Made by a program: the position numbers and the translations under genes
Assembly (NCBI RefSeq): GCF_002257695.2
Contig: NZ_CP155571.1
DNA length: 64,000 nucleotides
Source of the DNA: Sporomusa acidovorans
Lineage (GTDB): Bacteria; Bacillota; Negativicutes; Sporomusales; Sporomusaceae
Reading direction: 5' to 3' (one strand)
Shown here: one piece after another, positions 26,884-35,268 of the stretch
Numbering within the stretch: the stretch's first letter is position 1
How the letters are laid out: each line of letters opens with the position of its first letter
Notes under the pieces: generated by a model
Seen by the model: the letters and a program-made list of their open reading frames with translations, nothing else
The model's database searches: none
Told to the model about the DNA's origin: nothing

Positions 26884-28269
26884 TTAATCCGTATAGTCCT
26901 TGCCAACAATAACTTGAACAATATTAGCACGGCTGCTGTCATTATTAATCTGCAGGGCATAATTGAAAGGCAAACCGGTTAATTTGCTGCTGGCTTCACT
27001 GCTATTAGCGACAACCAGCGTATTTTTATTGGCTGATCCGGAACTGCCGGAGACACTGACAACTGTATAACCCCGTCCTTTTAGTGCTGCTGCCATTTTC
27101 TCGCCGGCACCCGCAACACCGCTGGCATTAACCACTTCAAACTGCAACTTACCGGCAGACCCGGATTTAGAGTCGGCAGCCTTGCTTTTATCGGTTGCTG
27201 CTGCCTTATCCGCTGCCTTTTGGTCTGTGGTTCCCGGTTTTTTAGTCGCTGTGGCATCAGCCGGCTTTTTGGGTGTTTCAATAATTTTCATTTCTTTAGG
27301 AATGGATCGCTCATACTGGCTGGCCGTGGTACGCACTTCTGCAAAATATTTATCATCGGTAGTCATGCCTTGCGATGCTGCCACATAGGCCCGCAGTTCA
27401 GTTATATCAGGCAGCCAATAGCTAACGTCGTCGATATAGGCGGGTTTTCCCGGCACCATTGCCGCTTTCAACCCGGATTTAGAAGCATCACTTAATAATT
27501 TAGCCAGTTTCAACATATCGGCTGTTGACATATCGGTCGTAACAGCGGAACTTACCTCCCGGATAATCCCTGGCACCCGCGGCAGAATCAGCGGGCTGGC
27601 AACTTCGTTTAACATGGCTTTAATAAACTTTTGTTGGCGGGCAATCCGGCCAATATCCCCTTCTTCATCCCGGTAACGCACATATTTAATGGCGGTACGC
27701 CCATCCATTTTTTGCGGGCCAGGCTGAAGGTCAATCACTAAATTGTCATAAGGATCTTCATAATACATGCGTTTTTCGACGTCAATCGTTACACCGCCGA
27801 CGGCATCCACGATTTTGTTAAATGCCGAAAAATTAACGAGAACATAATAATCCATCGGGATACCCAGCAGGTCTTCAACGGCCTTCTGCGCCAGTTTATG
27901 ACCGCCAAAGGCAAAGGCATGGTTAATCTTGTCCCAGCCATGACCGGGGACCTTGACTCTGGTATCACGCGGCACTGACAATAGTGACACTTGTTTGGTC
28001 GAGGTATCTACCGTAACAACCATCATGGTGTCTGACCGGCCGGCATCATCGCTGCGCTCATCAACGCCCATTAATAAAATATTAATTTTATTCGGCAGCC
28101 CTGGCGTGGCGCCTGCCCGCCGGGCCTTTTCAAATGTGCCGCCAGTCGCCCAATAATAAGTGGCCCCGGCAACACTAATAAACAAGAGTAGGCAAGTTAG
28201 TATAAGCAGAAACCGGTTACGCCGGTTTTTTCGCTCATTCGTAAGTCGTTTTTCGAGGCGTGATGCCAT
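26884..28269 (-). CDS. LytR-CpsA-Psr family cell wall ligase with LytR_C domain
   Basis: About 461 residues: a short basic tail, a single membrane segment (FLLILTCLLLFISVAGATYYW), the LCP catalytic domain (NILLMGVDER, RSDTMMVVTVD, SVPRDTRV, INHAFAFGG, and RYRDEEGDIGRIARQQKF), a Lys/Ala/Thr-rich linker at about 320-365, and a C-terminal LytR_C domain (VVNASGVAGAGEKMAAALKGRG). LCP enzymes move undecaprenyl-linked polymers to peptidoglycan. The ATG at 28269 has AAAGGGTGA 6 nt upstream. Substrate in a diderm Firmicute is unclear. Confidence 0.92.
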   Translation of the reverse strand: MASRLEKRLTNERKNRRNRFLLILTCLLLFISVAGATYYWATGGTFEKARRAGATPGLPNKINILLMGVDERSDDAGRSDTMMVVTVDTSTKQVSLLSVPRDTRVKVPGHGWDKINHAFAFGGHKLAQKAVEDLLGIPMDYYVLVNFSAFNKIVDAVGGVTIDVEKRMYYEDPYDNLVIDLQPGPQKMDGRTAIKYVRYRDEEGDIGRIARQQKFIKAMLNEVASPLILPRVPGIIREVSSAVTTDMSTADMLKLAKLLSDASKSGLKAAMVPGKPAYIDDVSYWLPDITELRAYVAASQGMTTDDKYFAEVRTTASQYERSIPKEMKIIETPKKPADATATKKPGTTDQKAADKAAATDKSKAADSKSGSAGKLQFEVVNASGVAGAGEKMAAALKGRGYTVVSVSGSSGSANKNTLVVANSSEASSKLTGLPFNYALQINNDSSRANIVQVIVGKDYTD

Positions 28270-28320
28270 ACACAATCACCCTTTCCTCATCCTCTGCAGC
28301 ATATTGTCCCACAACAAGAC

Positions 28321-28343
28321 AAGCCCCCTCAAACCGGGGGCTT
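28321..28343 (-). terminator. Terminator after the thiamine-binding-type gene
   Basis: AAGCCCCC pairs with GGGGGCTT around a 7-nt loop, 32 bp after the stop codon at 28376. Confidence 0.65.
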
Positions 28344-28375
28344 GCTTGCAGTATAGCAAATTTTGTAGTTTTACG

Positions 28376-28690
28376 TCAAGAACTTTTTCCTGGTAATTTG
28401 TCAATAACCGCCTTGACCTTGCCGGCCATGGTAAGTTCCTTATCCCGGCGGTCATCGATCCGAATGGATGTCGACACCCGCTGTGCCCCCGCAGCAAAGG
28501 GGCTTTCGTGCATTTGCCGGATAACCTCCAGAATTCTGTCAAGGTCACCCTCAATAATGGTGGACATAGGTGTTAATTGATACTTGACATCGCTGGCCTT
28601 TGCCAGTACCCGGTGACAGCCGGCTACATACTGACTCACACTGGGCGTACCAGTGCCTAGAGGAGCGATGGTTACTTCAACAACAGCCAT
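28376..28690 (-). CDS. MTH1187 family thiamine-binding protein
   Basis: A 104-residue ferredoxin-like-fold protein of the MTH1187/YkoF-like family. Recognised parts are VEVTIAPLGTGTPSVSQYVA at the N-terminus, YQLTPMSTIIEGDLDRIL in the middle and RVSTSIRIDDRRDK near the end. Members bind thiamine-like ligands, but their cellular role is not well defined. It is a solitary gene between a GH18 gene and an LCP gene. GGGAGG precedes the ATG. Confidence 0.88.
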   Translation of the reverse strand: MAVVEVTIAPLGTGTPSVSQYVAGCHRVLAKASDVKYQLTPMSTIIEGDLDRILEVIRQMHESPFAAGAQRVSTSIRIDDRRDKELTMAGKVKAVIDKLPGKSS

Positions 28691-28748
28691 ATGGTTTCCC
28701 TCCCAAAATTAAAGTATTTACAGGCTGTATTCGCTCTCTGCGCAAAAA

Positions 28749-28770
28749 AACCTGCCATTTATGGCAGGTT
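28749..28770 (-). terminator. Terminator after the GH18 gene
   Basis: A perfect 8-bp stem AACCTGCC/GGCAGGTT with a 6-nt loop and a seven-T run on the minus strand, six bases after the stop codon. Confidence 0.85.
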
Positions 28771-28775
28771 CCGTA

Positions 28776-29882
28776 TTATTTGGCCTTGGGAAATTTTTTG
28801 TCAATTGTTCCCCATATTTCCGGCTGCTCCTGACCTAAGCGCCAGACAGCAATGCCGGCCGGATTATATTTGGCTACAACATCCAGTTTGGCGGCCGTAC
28901 TCTTGTCATTTTCATACCAGACTTCGTGATCTTTGTATTTAAAATAAGGAGCTTGACTCTTTTCATCATAGCTTATTTTTACGCCGTTTTTTTCCGCCAG
29001 CACAATGGCATCCGCATATTTTATCGTTTCACCTTTTTTATCCACCCAGTCATACCCATAGGCACTAACCCCGATAATCACTTTATGCGGACCGCCGCAC
29101 TTTTCGATTGCATATTTAATATTTTTTTCATACCAGTCGATGGGAGCAATAGGGCCAGGGTCGGAAGTAGCCCAGTGGTTATCATAGGTCATGATCTGAA
29201 GGAAATCAGCATTAGCCGCGAGCTGCGGATAATCATAGGCGCCTGATACGTCTTCCGCCACATCTACCTGGGGAAAGACCGAAATAATGACTACCTTATT
29301 GATGGCCTTCATTTTAGGATAAAGTTCCGCCATAAAGGCTGTAAGATTATCCCTGTATTTGGGTGGCAGCAATTCAAAATCAATATTAATGCCGTCATAC
29401 CCTTTTTCTTGAACCATCTTAACGATACTGTCCGTTACCTTGGTTCGAATAGCCGGGTCCCCCAGTATAGCATCGGTGGCACCGGTTTTATTTGTTACCA
29501 GCGGATACATTCTAAGCCCTAGTTGACGGGCCGTGTCATAAACCAACTGGCTGTCCCTGGCTTCCAGCGTTCCGTCCTGCGTGGCTCTGTACCAGAAGGG
29601 ACCGACTGCCGACATGCTGGCCGCATGGGCTTTCATACTGGGAAAAGAACCTGTTTGATCCGGAGTTCCCGGCCAGGGATTTTCATAATAACCTATTACC
29701 ATTCGCGGCGGCATCACAACATTGCCTGGCGCGCCAGGAGTAGATTGTTTGGCCTGATCACCCGGCAACGGCTTGGGGGCCGGTTTGTTAGCGGTGCTAC
29801 AACCGCCAACAGCAAGTGCAGCAATGACAAATAAAATGAGAAGTATACTGGCGATTATTCTGTGATACGTATTGACGCGCAA
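28776..29882 (-). CDS. GH18 family lipoprotein (YaaH/SleL-like catalytic domain)
   Basis: About 368 residues. The N-terminus is a lipoprotein signal (hydrophobic ASILLILFVIAALAVGGC, with lipobox cysteine), then a Pro-rich linker and a GH18 barrel: VIGYYENPW, the catalytic GYDGINIDFELLPP (DxxDxDxE with catalytic Glu) near residue 180, and QIMTYDNHWATSDPGP. Relatives include spore cortex-lytic and germination proteins; LysM modules are absent here. The start is taken as TTG at 29882 because GGAAAGGGTGA lies just before it; the frame is open to 29900. A perfect palindrome lies immediately upstream. Confidence 0.85.
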   Translation of the reverse strand: MRVNTYHRIIASILLILFVIAALAVGGCSTANKPAPKPLPGDQAKQSTPGAPGNVVMPPRMVIGYYENPWPGTPDQTGSFPSMKAHAASMSAVGPFWYRATQDGTLEARDSQLVYDTARQLGLRMYPLVTNKTGATDAILGDPAIRTKVTDSIVKMVQEKGYDGINIDFELLPPKYRDNLTAFMAELYPKMKAINKVVIISVFPQVDVAEDVSGAYDYPQLAANADFLQIMTYDNHWATSDPGPIAPIDWYEKNIKYAIEKCGGPHKVIIGVSAYGYDWVDKKGETIKYADAIVLAEKNGVKISYDEKSQAPYFKYKDHEVWYENDKSTAAKLDVVAKYNPAGIAVWRLGQEQPEIWGTIDKKFPKAK

Positions 29883-29896
29883 AATTGTCACCCTTT

Positions 29897-29934
29897 CCAA
29901 TACTAATGTTGAAGCACTTCAACATTAGTATTGG
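29897..29934. repeat. Perfect 18-bp inverted repeat before the GH18 gene
   Basis: CCAATACTAATGTTGAAG and its exact complement are separated by two bases, ending 15 bp before the TTG start of the GH18 gene. There is no T tract, so an operator or mRNA structure is as likely as a terminator for the aminotransferase gene. Confidence 0.7.
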
Positions 29935-30052
29935 CTAAGTGCGGTTTCTTATGCCTGACAATTTTTTTTGCTGCTCAATGCCTCCATAACGCCAAGGGGT
30001 CCGTAGGGCAAAAGTCAAACCCCGGTTTCGCAAAAAACATATAAACCGGCAA

Positions 30053-31225
30053 TCATTTCGGTATCCTCGTCGTTAGCGCCTGGGCAACACTTTTTAATGT
30101 TTCCCATTTTTTGCAGAAACAGAACCTTACCTGCCGGTTGCCTTTCACTTTGTCGGCATAAAATGAGGAACCCGGCACAGTAGCAACCCCTGTAAGTTCA
30201 ATCAGTTTCCGGCTAAAAGCCGTATCGTCGGTCAGCCCAAGCCGCATCATAATTGCGCTGGCGTCGGCAAGCACATAGTAAGCGCCCTGGGGATATTCAC
30301 ATTGAAATCCCGCTTCCCGTAACGCCTCCAGTATAAAGTCACGGGCTTCTCCATAATGGTTTTTCAACCCCTCATAATAGCCGGGATCAAAGGTCATTGC
30401 CTCGGCGGCGGCATGCTGAAAGGGCGTAGGCGCGCCGACAGTAAAGAAATCATGCACTTTACGGATGCGCTGAGTAATGGTTGGCGCGGCAATCGCCCAG
30501 CCAACCCGCCAGCCGGTAACCGAATAAGTTTTGGAGATGGAGTTTATCGTCACCGTCCTCGCCGCCATATCCGGCAGCGAGGCAATTGATATATGCTCGG
30601 CGCAATCATAAAGAATGTGTTCATAGATTTCATCCGCAACAACATAGGTATCCCACTTGATGCACAGACCGGAAATTTCTTCCAGTTCCCGCTTGCTAAA
30701 AACCTTGCCGGTTGGATTATTGGGGGTATTGATAATAATGGCCTTGGTCTTTTTATTAAAGGCAGCAGCCAGTTCTGTGGATGAATAGTGCCAATCCGGC
30801 CCATACAGCGTTACATAGCGGGGTGTGGCGCCTGACAGAATGGAATCCGGACCATAGTTTTCATAAAACGGTTCAAAAATAATAATTTCATCACCCGGGT
30901 TAATCAGCGCCTTCAGTGTGGCAATCATTGCCTCTGTGGCCCCGCAGGTCACAGTGATGTCGGTCTTGGGATCGCATTGGATATGATTATATTGGGCAAC
31001 CTTGCGACTGATCGCTTCCCTTAGTTCAGGCTCGCCAAAGGTAACCGGATACTGGTTAAAACCTGCCCGGATATTACGAATGGCCGCTTCCTGAATGGCT
31101 TTCGGACTTTCAAAATCCGGGAAACCCTGAGACAGGTTATAGCCGCCGACTTCGTCACAGATGCGGGTCATTTCCCGGATGACTGACTCGGAAAAGGTTT
31201 CGGTGATTTGGGATAGTTTTCTCAT
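30053..31225 (-). CDS. Class I/II pyridoxal-phosphate aminotransferase
   Basis: A 390-residue fold-type I aminotransferase. Seen are YNLSQGFPDFESP at the N-terminus, TVTCGATEAMIATLKAL near residue 93, NTPNNPTGKVFS near 167, DEIYEHI near 200 and the PLP lysine in NSISKTYSVTGWRVGWA near 235. It resembles aspartate/kynurenine-type aminotransferases, but the substrate is unresolved. The ATG at 31225 has CGGAGG upstream; a longer frame to 31321 overlaps the ABC gene and has no family similarity. It follows the ABC importer genes by 16 bp, suggesting it processes an imported amine or amino acid. Confidence 0.92.
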   Translation of the reverse strand: MRKLSQITETFSESVIREMTRICDEVGGYNLSQGFPDFESPKAIQEAAIRNIRAGFNQYPVTFGEPELREAISRKVAQYNHIQCDPKTDITVTCGATEAMIATLKALINPGDEIIIFEPFYENYGPDSILSGATPRYVTLYGPDWHYSSTELAAAFNKKTKAIIINTPNNPTGKVFSKRELEEISGLCIKWDTYVVADEIYEHILYDCAEHISIASLPDMAARTVTINSISKTYSVTGWRVGWAIAAPTITQRIRKVHDFFTVGAPTPFQHAAAEAMTFDPGYYEGLKNHYGEARDFILEALREAGFQCEYPQGAYYVLADASAIMMRLGLTDDTAFSRKLIELTGVATVPGSSFYADKVKGNRQVRFCFCKKWETLKSVAQALTTRIPK

Positions 31226-31241
31226 AGTTATCCTCCGTGCT

Positions 31242-32039
31242 TTACGTATTGGTATTCGCGGCTTTCCACGCTTCCTCCCGGATAAGCCCCATAACTTCTT
31301 TCTTAATGCCCATAAATTCATCGGTAAGTTTTAAGTCAAAAGTACGCTCATCCGGCAGAGTAACGTCAATTTTTGCCTTAATCCGCCCCGGCCGGGCCGT
31401 CATAACATAAATGGTATCGCCGAGAAAAACGGCCTCATCAACATCATGAGTCACAAAAAGAATGGTTTTATGCGACTCGTCCCAAACATTTAGCAATAGC
31501 TCCTGCATAACCGTCCGCGTCTGGGCATCAAGTGCGCCGAACGGCTCATCCATTAACAGTACTTCAGGATCATTGGCCAAGGCGCGGGCAATGGCTACCC
31601 GTTGTTTCATACCGCCTGACAAATCACGGGGAAAAAAGCCCTCAAAGCCTTTAAGGCCGATTTTTTCAATATAGTGATCGGAAACCGCTTTACGCTCCAC
31701 CTTGGTTTTACCGGCAACATCAAGGCCAAATTCAATATTTTCCCGCACTGTCAACCAGGGAAACAGCGTATAGGTCTGAAATACCATTCCCCGGTCACTT
31801 CCCGGGCCGGTTATTTCCTGTCCGTCCAGGAGTACCCGGCCCGAGCTGGGTGCTTCCAGGCCGGCGACAATTTTTAAAATTGTGGATTTACCGCAGCCTG
31901 ACGGCCCCAGAATGGTGACAAACTCACTGGGCTTAACAGTAAAACTGGCTTCTGCCAGGGCGGTAACCTGACGCTTTTTGCCTGTAAATATTTTGCTTAC
32001 GCCGTCAATAATTACTTTGTCTTGTGCCATTTCTGTCAT
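31242..32039 (-). CDS. ABC importer ATP-binding protein (SsuB/TauB type)
   Basis: 265 residues with Walker A GPSGCGKST (about residues 44-52), Q-loop FQTYTLFPWLTV, signature DLSGGMKQRVAIARAL and Walker B VLLMDEPFGALD. This is the nitrate/sulfonate/taurine importer subfamily. GGAGG lies 9 nt before the ATG, and the gene begins two bases after the permease stop codon, so it is coupled. Energises uptake of the ligand bound by the lipoprotein at 32923-33939. Confidence 0.93.
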   Translation of the reverse strand: MTEMAQDKVIIDGVSKIFTGKKRQVTALAEASFTVKPSEFVTILGPSGCGKSTILKIVAGLEAPSSGRVLLDGQEITGPGSDRGMVFQTYTLFPWLTVRENIEFGLDVAGKTKVERKAVSDHYIEKIGLKGFEGFFPRDLSGGMKQRVAIARALANDPEVLLMDEPFGALDAQTRTVMQELLLNVWDESHKTILFVTHDVDEAVFLGDTIYVMTARPGRIKAKIDVTLPDERTFDLKLTDEFMGIKKEVMGLIREEAWKAANTNT

Positions 32040-32041
32040 AA

Positions 32042-32842
32042 TTACCGGCCTCCTTTACCCATCCAAGGGAACATCCGGCCATATAGCCATTTGAACACCA
32101 TGTCGATGATAATGCCAATAACACCGATTACAATAATACCAACAATAATATTGCCTGTTTTCAAAAACCGCTGAGCCTGCATGATCATAAATCCCAAGCC
32201 TGAACCGGCAGCCACAATCTCCGCCACCACCAGATAGGTCCACGCCCAGCCGAAGGCAATTCGCAGTGTATCCACAATGCCGGGCATACTGGCCGGTAAA
32301 ATAACCCTTCGGAAAACGCCCCAGCGGGAAACCCCTAACGTGTAGGCCGTATCGATCAAGTCATGCGCTACATTCTTGGTAACATCCATAATCATCAGCG
32401 CCAGCGGGAAAAAAGTACCGAAGAAAATAACCGCAATTTTTTCACTCTCGCCGATTCCCAGCCACAAGATAAACAACGGAATAAAAGCCGAAGCCGGCAT
32501 ATAGCGGATAAAGCTGAGCACCGGTTCGGTTAAGGCCTCACAGATTTTCAGACTGCCCATCATGATGCCTAAGGGTACGGCAATAACCGCGGCCAATAAA
32601 AAGCCCACCGTTACCCTGAATACACTGGCCCCGATGTCACTCATTAAATCGAATTGGGTAAACAAGAGAACCCCGTCTTTGACCACCTTATCCGGTGACG
32701 GCAAAAACATGGGGGGAACTGCGTCGCTATAAGTAAGCGCCGACCATACAGCAGCCAATAGGGCAAAGGTCAATGCGCTTAAAGCAACATATAAAGGTGT
32801 GGCAATTTCTGCTTTGGGTGTCAACAGTTTGCATTTGACCAT
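32042..32842 (-). CDS. ABC importer permease (SsuC/TauC type)
   Basis: 266 residues with about six membrane helices and the BPD_transp_1 EAA loop (DTAYTLGVSRWGVFRRVILPASMPGI near residues 168-195). It forms the channel with the ATPase encoded next. GAGGAGG precedes the ATG. A hairpin separates it from the upstream binding-protein gene. Confidence 0.92.
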   Translation of the reverse strand: MVKCKLLTPKAEIATPLYVALSALTFALLAAVWSALTYSDAVPPMFLPSPDKVVKDGVLLFTQFDLMSDIGASVFRVTVGFLLAAVIAVPLGIMMGSLKICEALTEPVLSFIRYMPASAFIPLFILWLGIGESEKIAVIFFGTFFPLALMIMDVTKNVAHDLIDTAYTLGVSRWGVFRRVILPASMPGIVDTLRIAFGWAWTYLVVAEIVAAGSGLGFMIMQAQRFLKTGNIIVGIIVIGVIGIIIDMVFKWLYGRMFPWMGKGGR

Positions 32843-32866
32843 TTTACCATCCTCCTCAATTCGGAA

Positions 32867-32905
32867 AAGGCCGCGTAGAAGCGTTGACGCCTCTAGCGCG
32901 GCCTT
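32867..32905 (-). terminator. Attenuator-like hairpin between binding protein and permease
   Basis: AAGGCCGCG pairs with CGCGGCCTT, with further pairing inside. There is no T run, so it likely stabilises the upstream mRNA or reduces read-through, matching higher need for the binding protein. Confidence 0.55.
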
Positions 32906-32922
32906 ATAACCTTCGCTAGTAT

Positions 32923-33939
32923 CTACTTAACCTTGGTAATAAAAGTATCATCAATGTATTTGCTCAAATCAGGTGCTTGCGATAACAATTTCAGTTTCAC
33001 ATAAAATTCACCAGCCCGTTTACCGACATCATAAATAGCACCAGGTTTTTCTTTGCTACCATAGAACTCCAGATTTTCTTTCAAGCCATAAAACTTAACA
33101 GTTTGAATATCGGCTGCCACTTCTTCCGGCTTCATCTTAAAAGCATCCGCCAGAATCTTATTGGTCTCCTCAGGGTTTTTATTCATATAATCGGTGGCTT
33201 CCGCCAGCGCCGCCACGACAGCCTGCACGGTCTCCGGATTATTTTTTACCATATCTTCACGAAAAGCCAATACGTCAGCAATCAGGCCGGGTGTATCTTT
33301 GGTCGTAGCCAGTACGGTTTCACCGGCCGCTTTGGCTTTGCCCAGATGCGGCTCCCAGGTAACCGCAGCATCCACCTTACCGGCCATAAATGCCGAGGCC
33401 GCTTCGCTGGCTTTCATGTCAACAGCCTTAATATCGTTGTCAGTCAAGCCGTTTTTCTCAAGTAAAGTAGACAATAAGAAGTGAGAAGCCGAACCACGAT
33501 GGAACGCTACCTCTTTGCCTTTTAAATCAGCAATTTTCTCAATGCCCTTGCTCTTTTTAACAATCAGACCGTCGGCACCATTGGAAGAATCAAAGGCCCA
33601 GACAAATTTCATGGGCACACCCTCACCGGCAGCCGAAACCGATACGTCAAGCGAGGCCGCCATAGCCTGAATTTTTCCAGCCACCAACGCCTGTTTCCGG
33701 TCACCGACCCCCTCAATGGCTTGCAGTTCTACATCCACGCCTTTATTTTTAAACATGCCTTTCTCCTTGGCGACGAACAGGGATCCATAGCCCGTCCAGG
33801 GAGTATAGGCAATAACAACCGGCTTTTTCTCCGCAGATTGTGACGCTGACTTTTCTGCAGGTTTGTTACCGCCGCAGCCGGCAATAACCATTGCCAGCAT
33901 AGCCGCCATAAGCAGCATAGATACCAGTTTTTTCTTCAC
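32923..33939 (-). CDS. ABC importer substrate-binding lipoprotein (SsuA/TauA/THI5-like)
   Basis: About 338 residues. It has a lipoprotein signal ending AMVIAGCGG, a Lys/Ser-rich linker and a type II periplasmic binding fold (VVIAYTPWTGYGSLFVAKEKGMF, then AAVTWEPHLGKAKAAG). The family binds sulfonates, nitrate, taurine or pyrimidine-type thiamine precursors; the ligand cannot be assigned. The start is GTG at 33939 with GGTGGAGGG upstream; the longer frame to 33960 covers that Shine-Dalgarno. It is the first gene of the importer-aminotransferase operon. Confidence 0.9.
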   Translation of the reverse strand: MKKKLVSMLLMAAMLAMVIAGCGGNKPAEKSASQSAEKKPVVIAYTPWTGYGSLFVAKEKGMFKNKGVDVELQAIEGVGDRKQALVAGKIQAMAASLDVSVSAAGEGVPMKFVWAFDSSNGADGLIVKKSKGIEKIADLKGKEVAFHRGSASHFLLSTLLEKNGLTDNDIKAVDMKASEAASAFMAGKVDAAVTWEPHLGKAKAAGETVLATTKDTPGLIADVLAFREDMVKNNPETVQAVVAALAEATDYMNKNPEETNKILADAFKMKPEEVAADIQTVKFYGLKENLEFYGSKEKPGAIYDVGKRAGEFYVKLKLLSQAPDLSKYIDDTFITKVK

Positions 33940-34047
33940 AAAAATCCCTCCACCACACACATTACTAGACCTTTAAGCAAATCTGTTATTACATATTCGA
34001 GCTTTTTCCCTTTTATCCTTTTTCTTGCTAAAGAAAAACATAAAAAA

Positions 34048-34077
34048 ACTTTTTCCTGCATTGACGCAGGAAAAAGT
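34048..34077. terminator. Hairpin upstream of the ABC operon
   Basis: ACTTTTTCCTGC pairs perfectly with GCAGGAAAAAGT. T-rich sequence on the minus strand exit fits a terminator for the EamA gene. Confidence 0.6.
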
Positions 34078-34113
34078 ACATTTAAAAAGAACAAATCAGT
34101 TTATAGTCCAAAA

Positions 34114-34135
34114 TGACAGGACAATTATCCTGTCA
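34114..34135 (-). terminator. Terminator after the EamA gene
   Basis: TGACAGGA pairs with TCCTGTCA around a 6-nt loop, then TTTTGG on the minus strand, 12 bp after the stop codon. Confidence 0.6.
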
Positions 34136-34147
34136 CCCAAATTTTAT

Positions 34148-35098
34148 TTAAGAGTATGCGCCGCTGACTTCACATTGTTTATGCTCATTACTGCTTATCA
34201 TAATATAAGCGCCTGCCAACATGAGTGCAATCCCGATAATTGTGTGCATTGTAGGACTTTCCCGCAAAATCAGGAAACAGAAAAGCGGTGCAAGCGCTGG
34301 TTTTATAAAGAAAACAATCGACGCTGTAGAAGCGGAACTCTTCTCCATGGCCTTAAAGTAAAAGAGAAAGCCCAAGCCGGTTACAACAATACCCAGATAA
34401 AGCAAAGCAGCAATATTGTCCGCGTTAATTCCGGCCAGAATCGGAATATCGACTACTATTTGGGGGATATTTCCCTGCTGATAGGAAGCAAGCAAAGGGA
34501 GATGGGAAAGCAGCATCAACACCAGTAAAATTAGATCACCTGTCAGAAATGAGAAACAATTACTCACTACACTGCCATAGCGTTCTACTCGCATTTTGCT
34601 GACAACACTATAGAGGGCAAAAGTTATGGCCGACAAAATCGCTAACAAAATACCCTTACTATCGGCATGTGTTCCAAAAGGATTGAGAATGAACAACACC
34701 CCTAGCAAACTAACGGCGAGTGATAGCATAACTTTTTTGTCGATCTTTTCATTCAGCAAAAAATAGGCAATCGGGGTTGTAAAGGTCGGATTGGCACTAA
34801 AGATAATCGCCACCGTCGAAGCCAGCGTATACAAAATCGCCGATTGAAAAAGCGACATGCTGATAACAACACACAGAAAACCGGTTAGTAAAAAATACAG
34901 CCAATCATTAACAGTTAGCTTAAGATTTTTTCTTCTTATTACCTGAATAGATCCCGGCAGTAAAATTGCCCCACCGATTAAGAAGCGAATAAAATTCAAT
35001 TGAAAAGGATTAATATCAGCCGCTATCGTTTTGCCGGCTATCTCCATCGTGCTGAAAATAACAGCGGCAAGTATAATATACAAATATGCCTTTTTCAT
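34148..35098 (-). CDS. EamA/DMT family transporter
   Basis: About 316 residues, nearly all in ten hydrophobic helices, arranged as two EamA halves (first half ends with LLNEKID, second with LILRESPTMHTIIG). Likely exports amino acids or other metabolites. The ATG at 35098 is preferred because AAGGAA is well spaced from it and too close to the ATG at 35107. It is divergent from a LysR gene, which probably regulates it. Confidence 0.9.
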   Translation of the reverse strand: MKKAYLYIILAAVIFSTMEIAGKTIAADINPFQLNFIRFLIGGAILLPGSIQVIRRKNLKLTVNDWLYFLLTGFLCVVISMSLFQSAILYTLASTVAIIFSANPTFTTPIAYFLLNEKIDKKVMLSLAVSLLGVLFILNPFGTHADSKGILLAILSAITFALYSVVSKMRVERYGSVVSNCFSFLTGDLILLVLMLLSHLPLLASYQQGNIPQIVVDIPILAGINADNIAALLYLGIVVTGLGFLFYFKAMEKSSASTASIVFFIKPALAPLFCFLILRESPTMHTIIGIALMLAGAYIMISSNEHKQCEVSGAYS

Positions 35099-35230
35099 GG
35101 TAACCATTTCCTTATTAAATTAATATAATTGCCTATTAGCCTGAAACTCACTTTGACACAGCGCCTTACTGTCAAGTATGATTATAGCAAAGCACAAAGC
35201 ATAGTTAAAATATTTATTAAGACTACTTTT

Positions 35231-35247
35231 CATTCGATATTCGAATG
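35231..35247. promoter_or_regulatory. Candidate LysR operator
   Basis: CATTCGA-TAT-TCGAATG is a perfect 7-3-7 palindrome that contains the T-N11-A LysR box (TTCGATATTCGAA). It lies 22 bp before the LysR start codon in the intergenic region shared with the divergent transporter. Confidence 0.6.
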
Positions 35248-35268
35248 TTTAAATTAAGGAGTCGCCAA

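Noticed and set aside
31226..31321. Upstream extension of the aminotransferase
   Set aside because: It overlaps the ABC ATPase gene and is unrelated to the family; the ATG at 31225 has CGGAGG.
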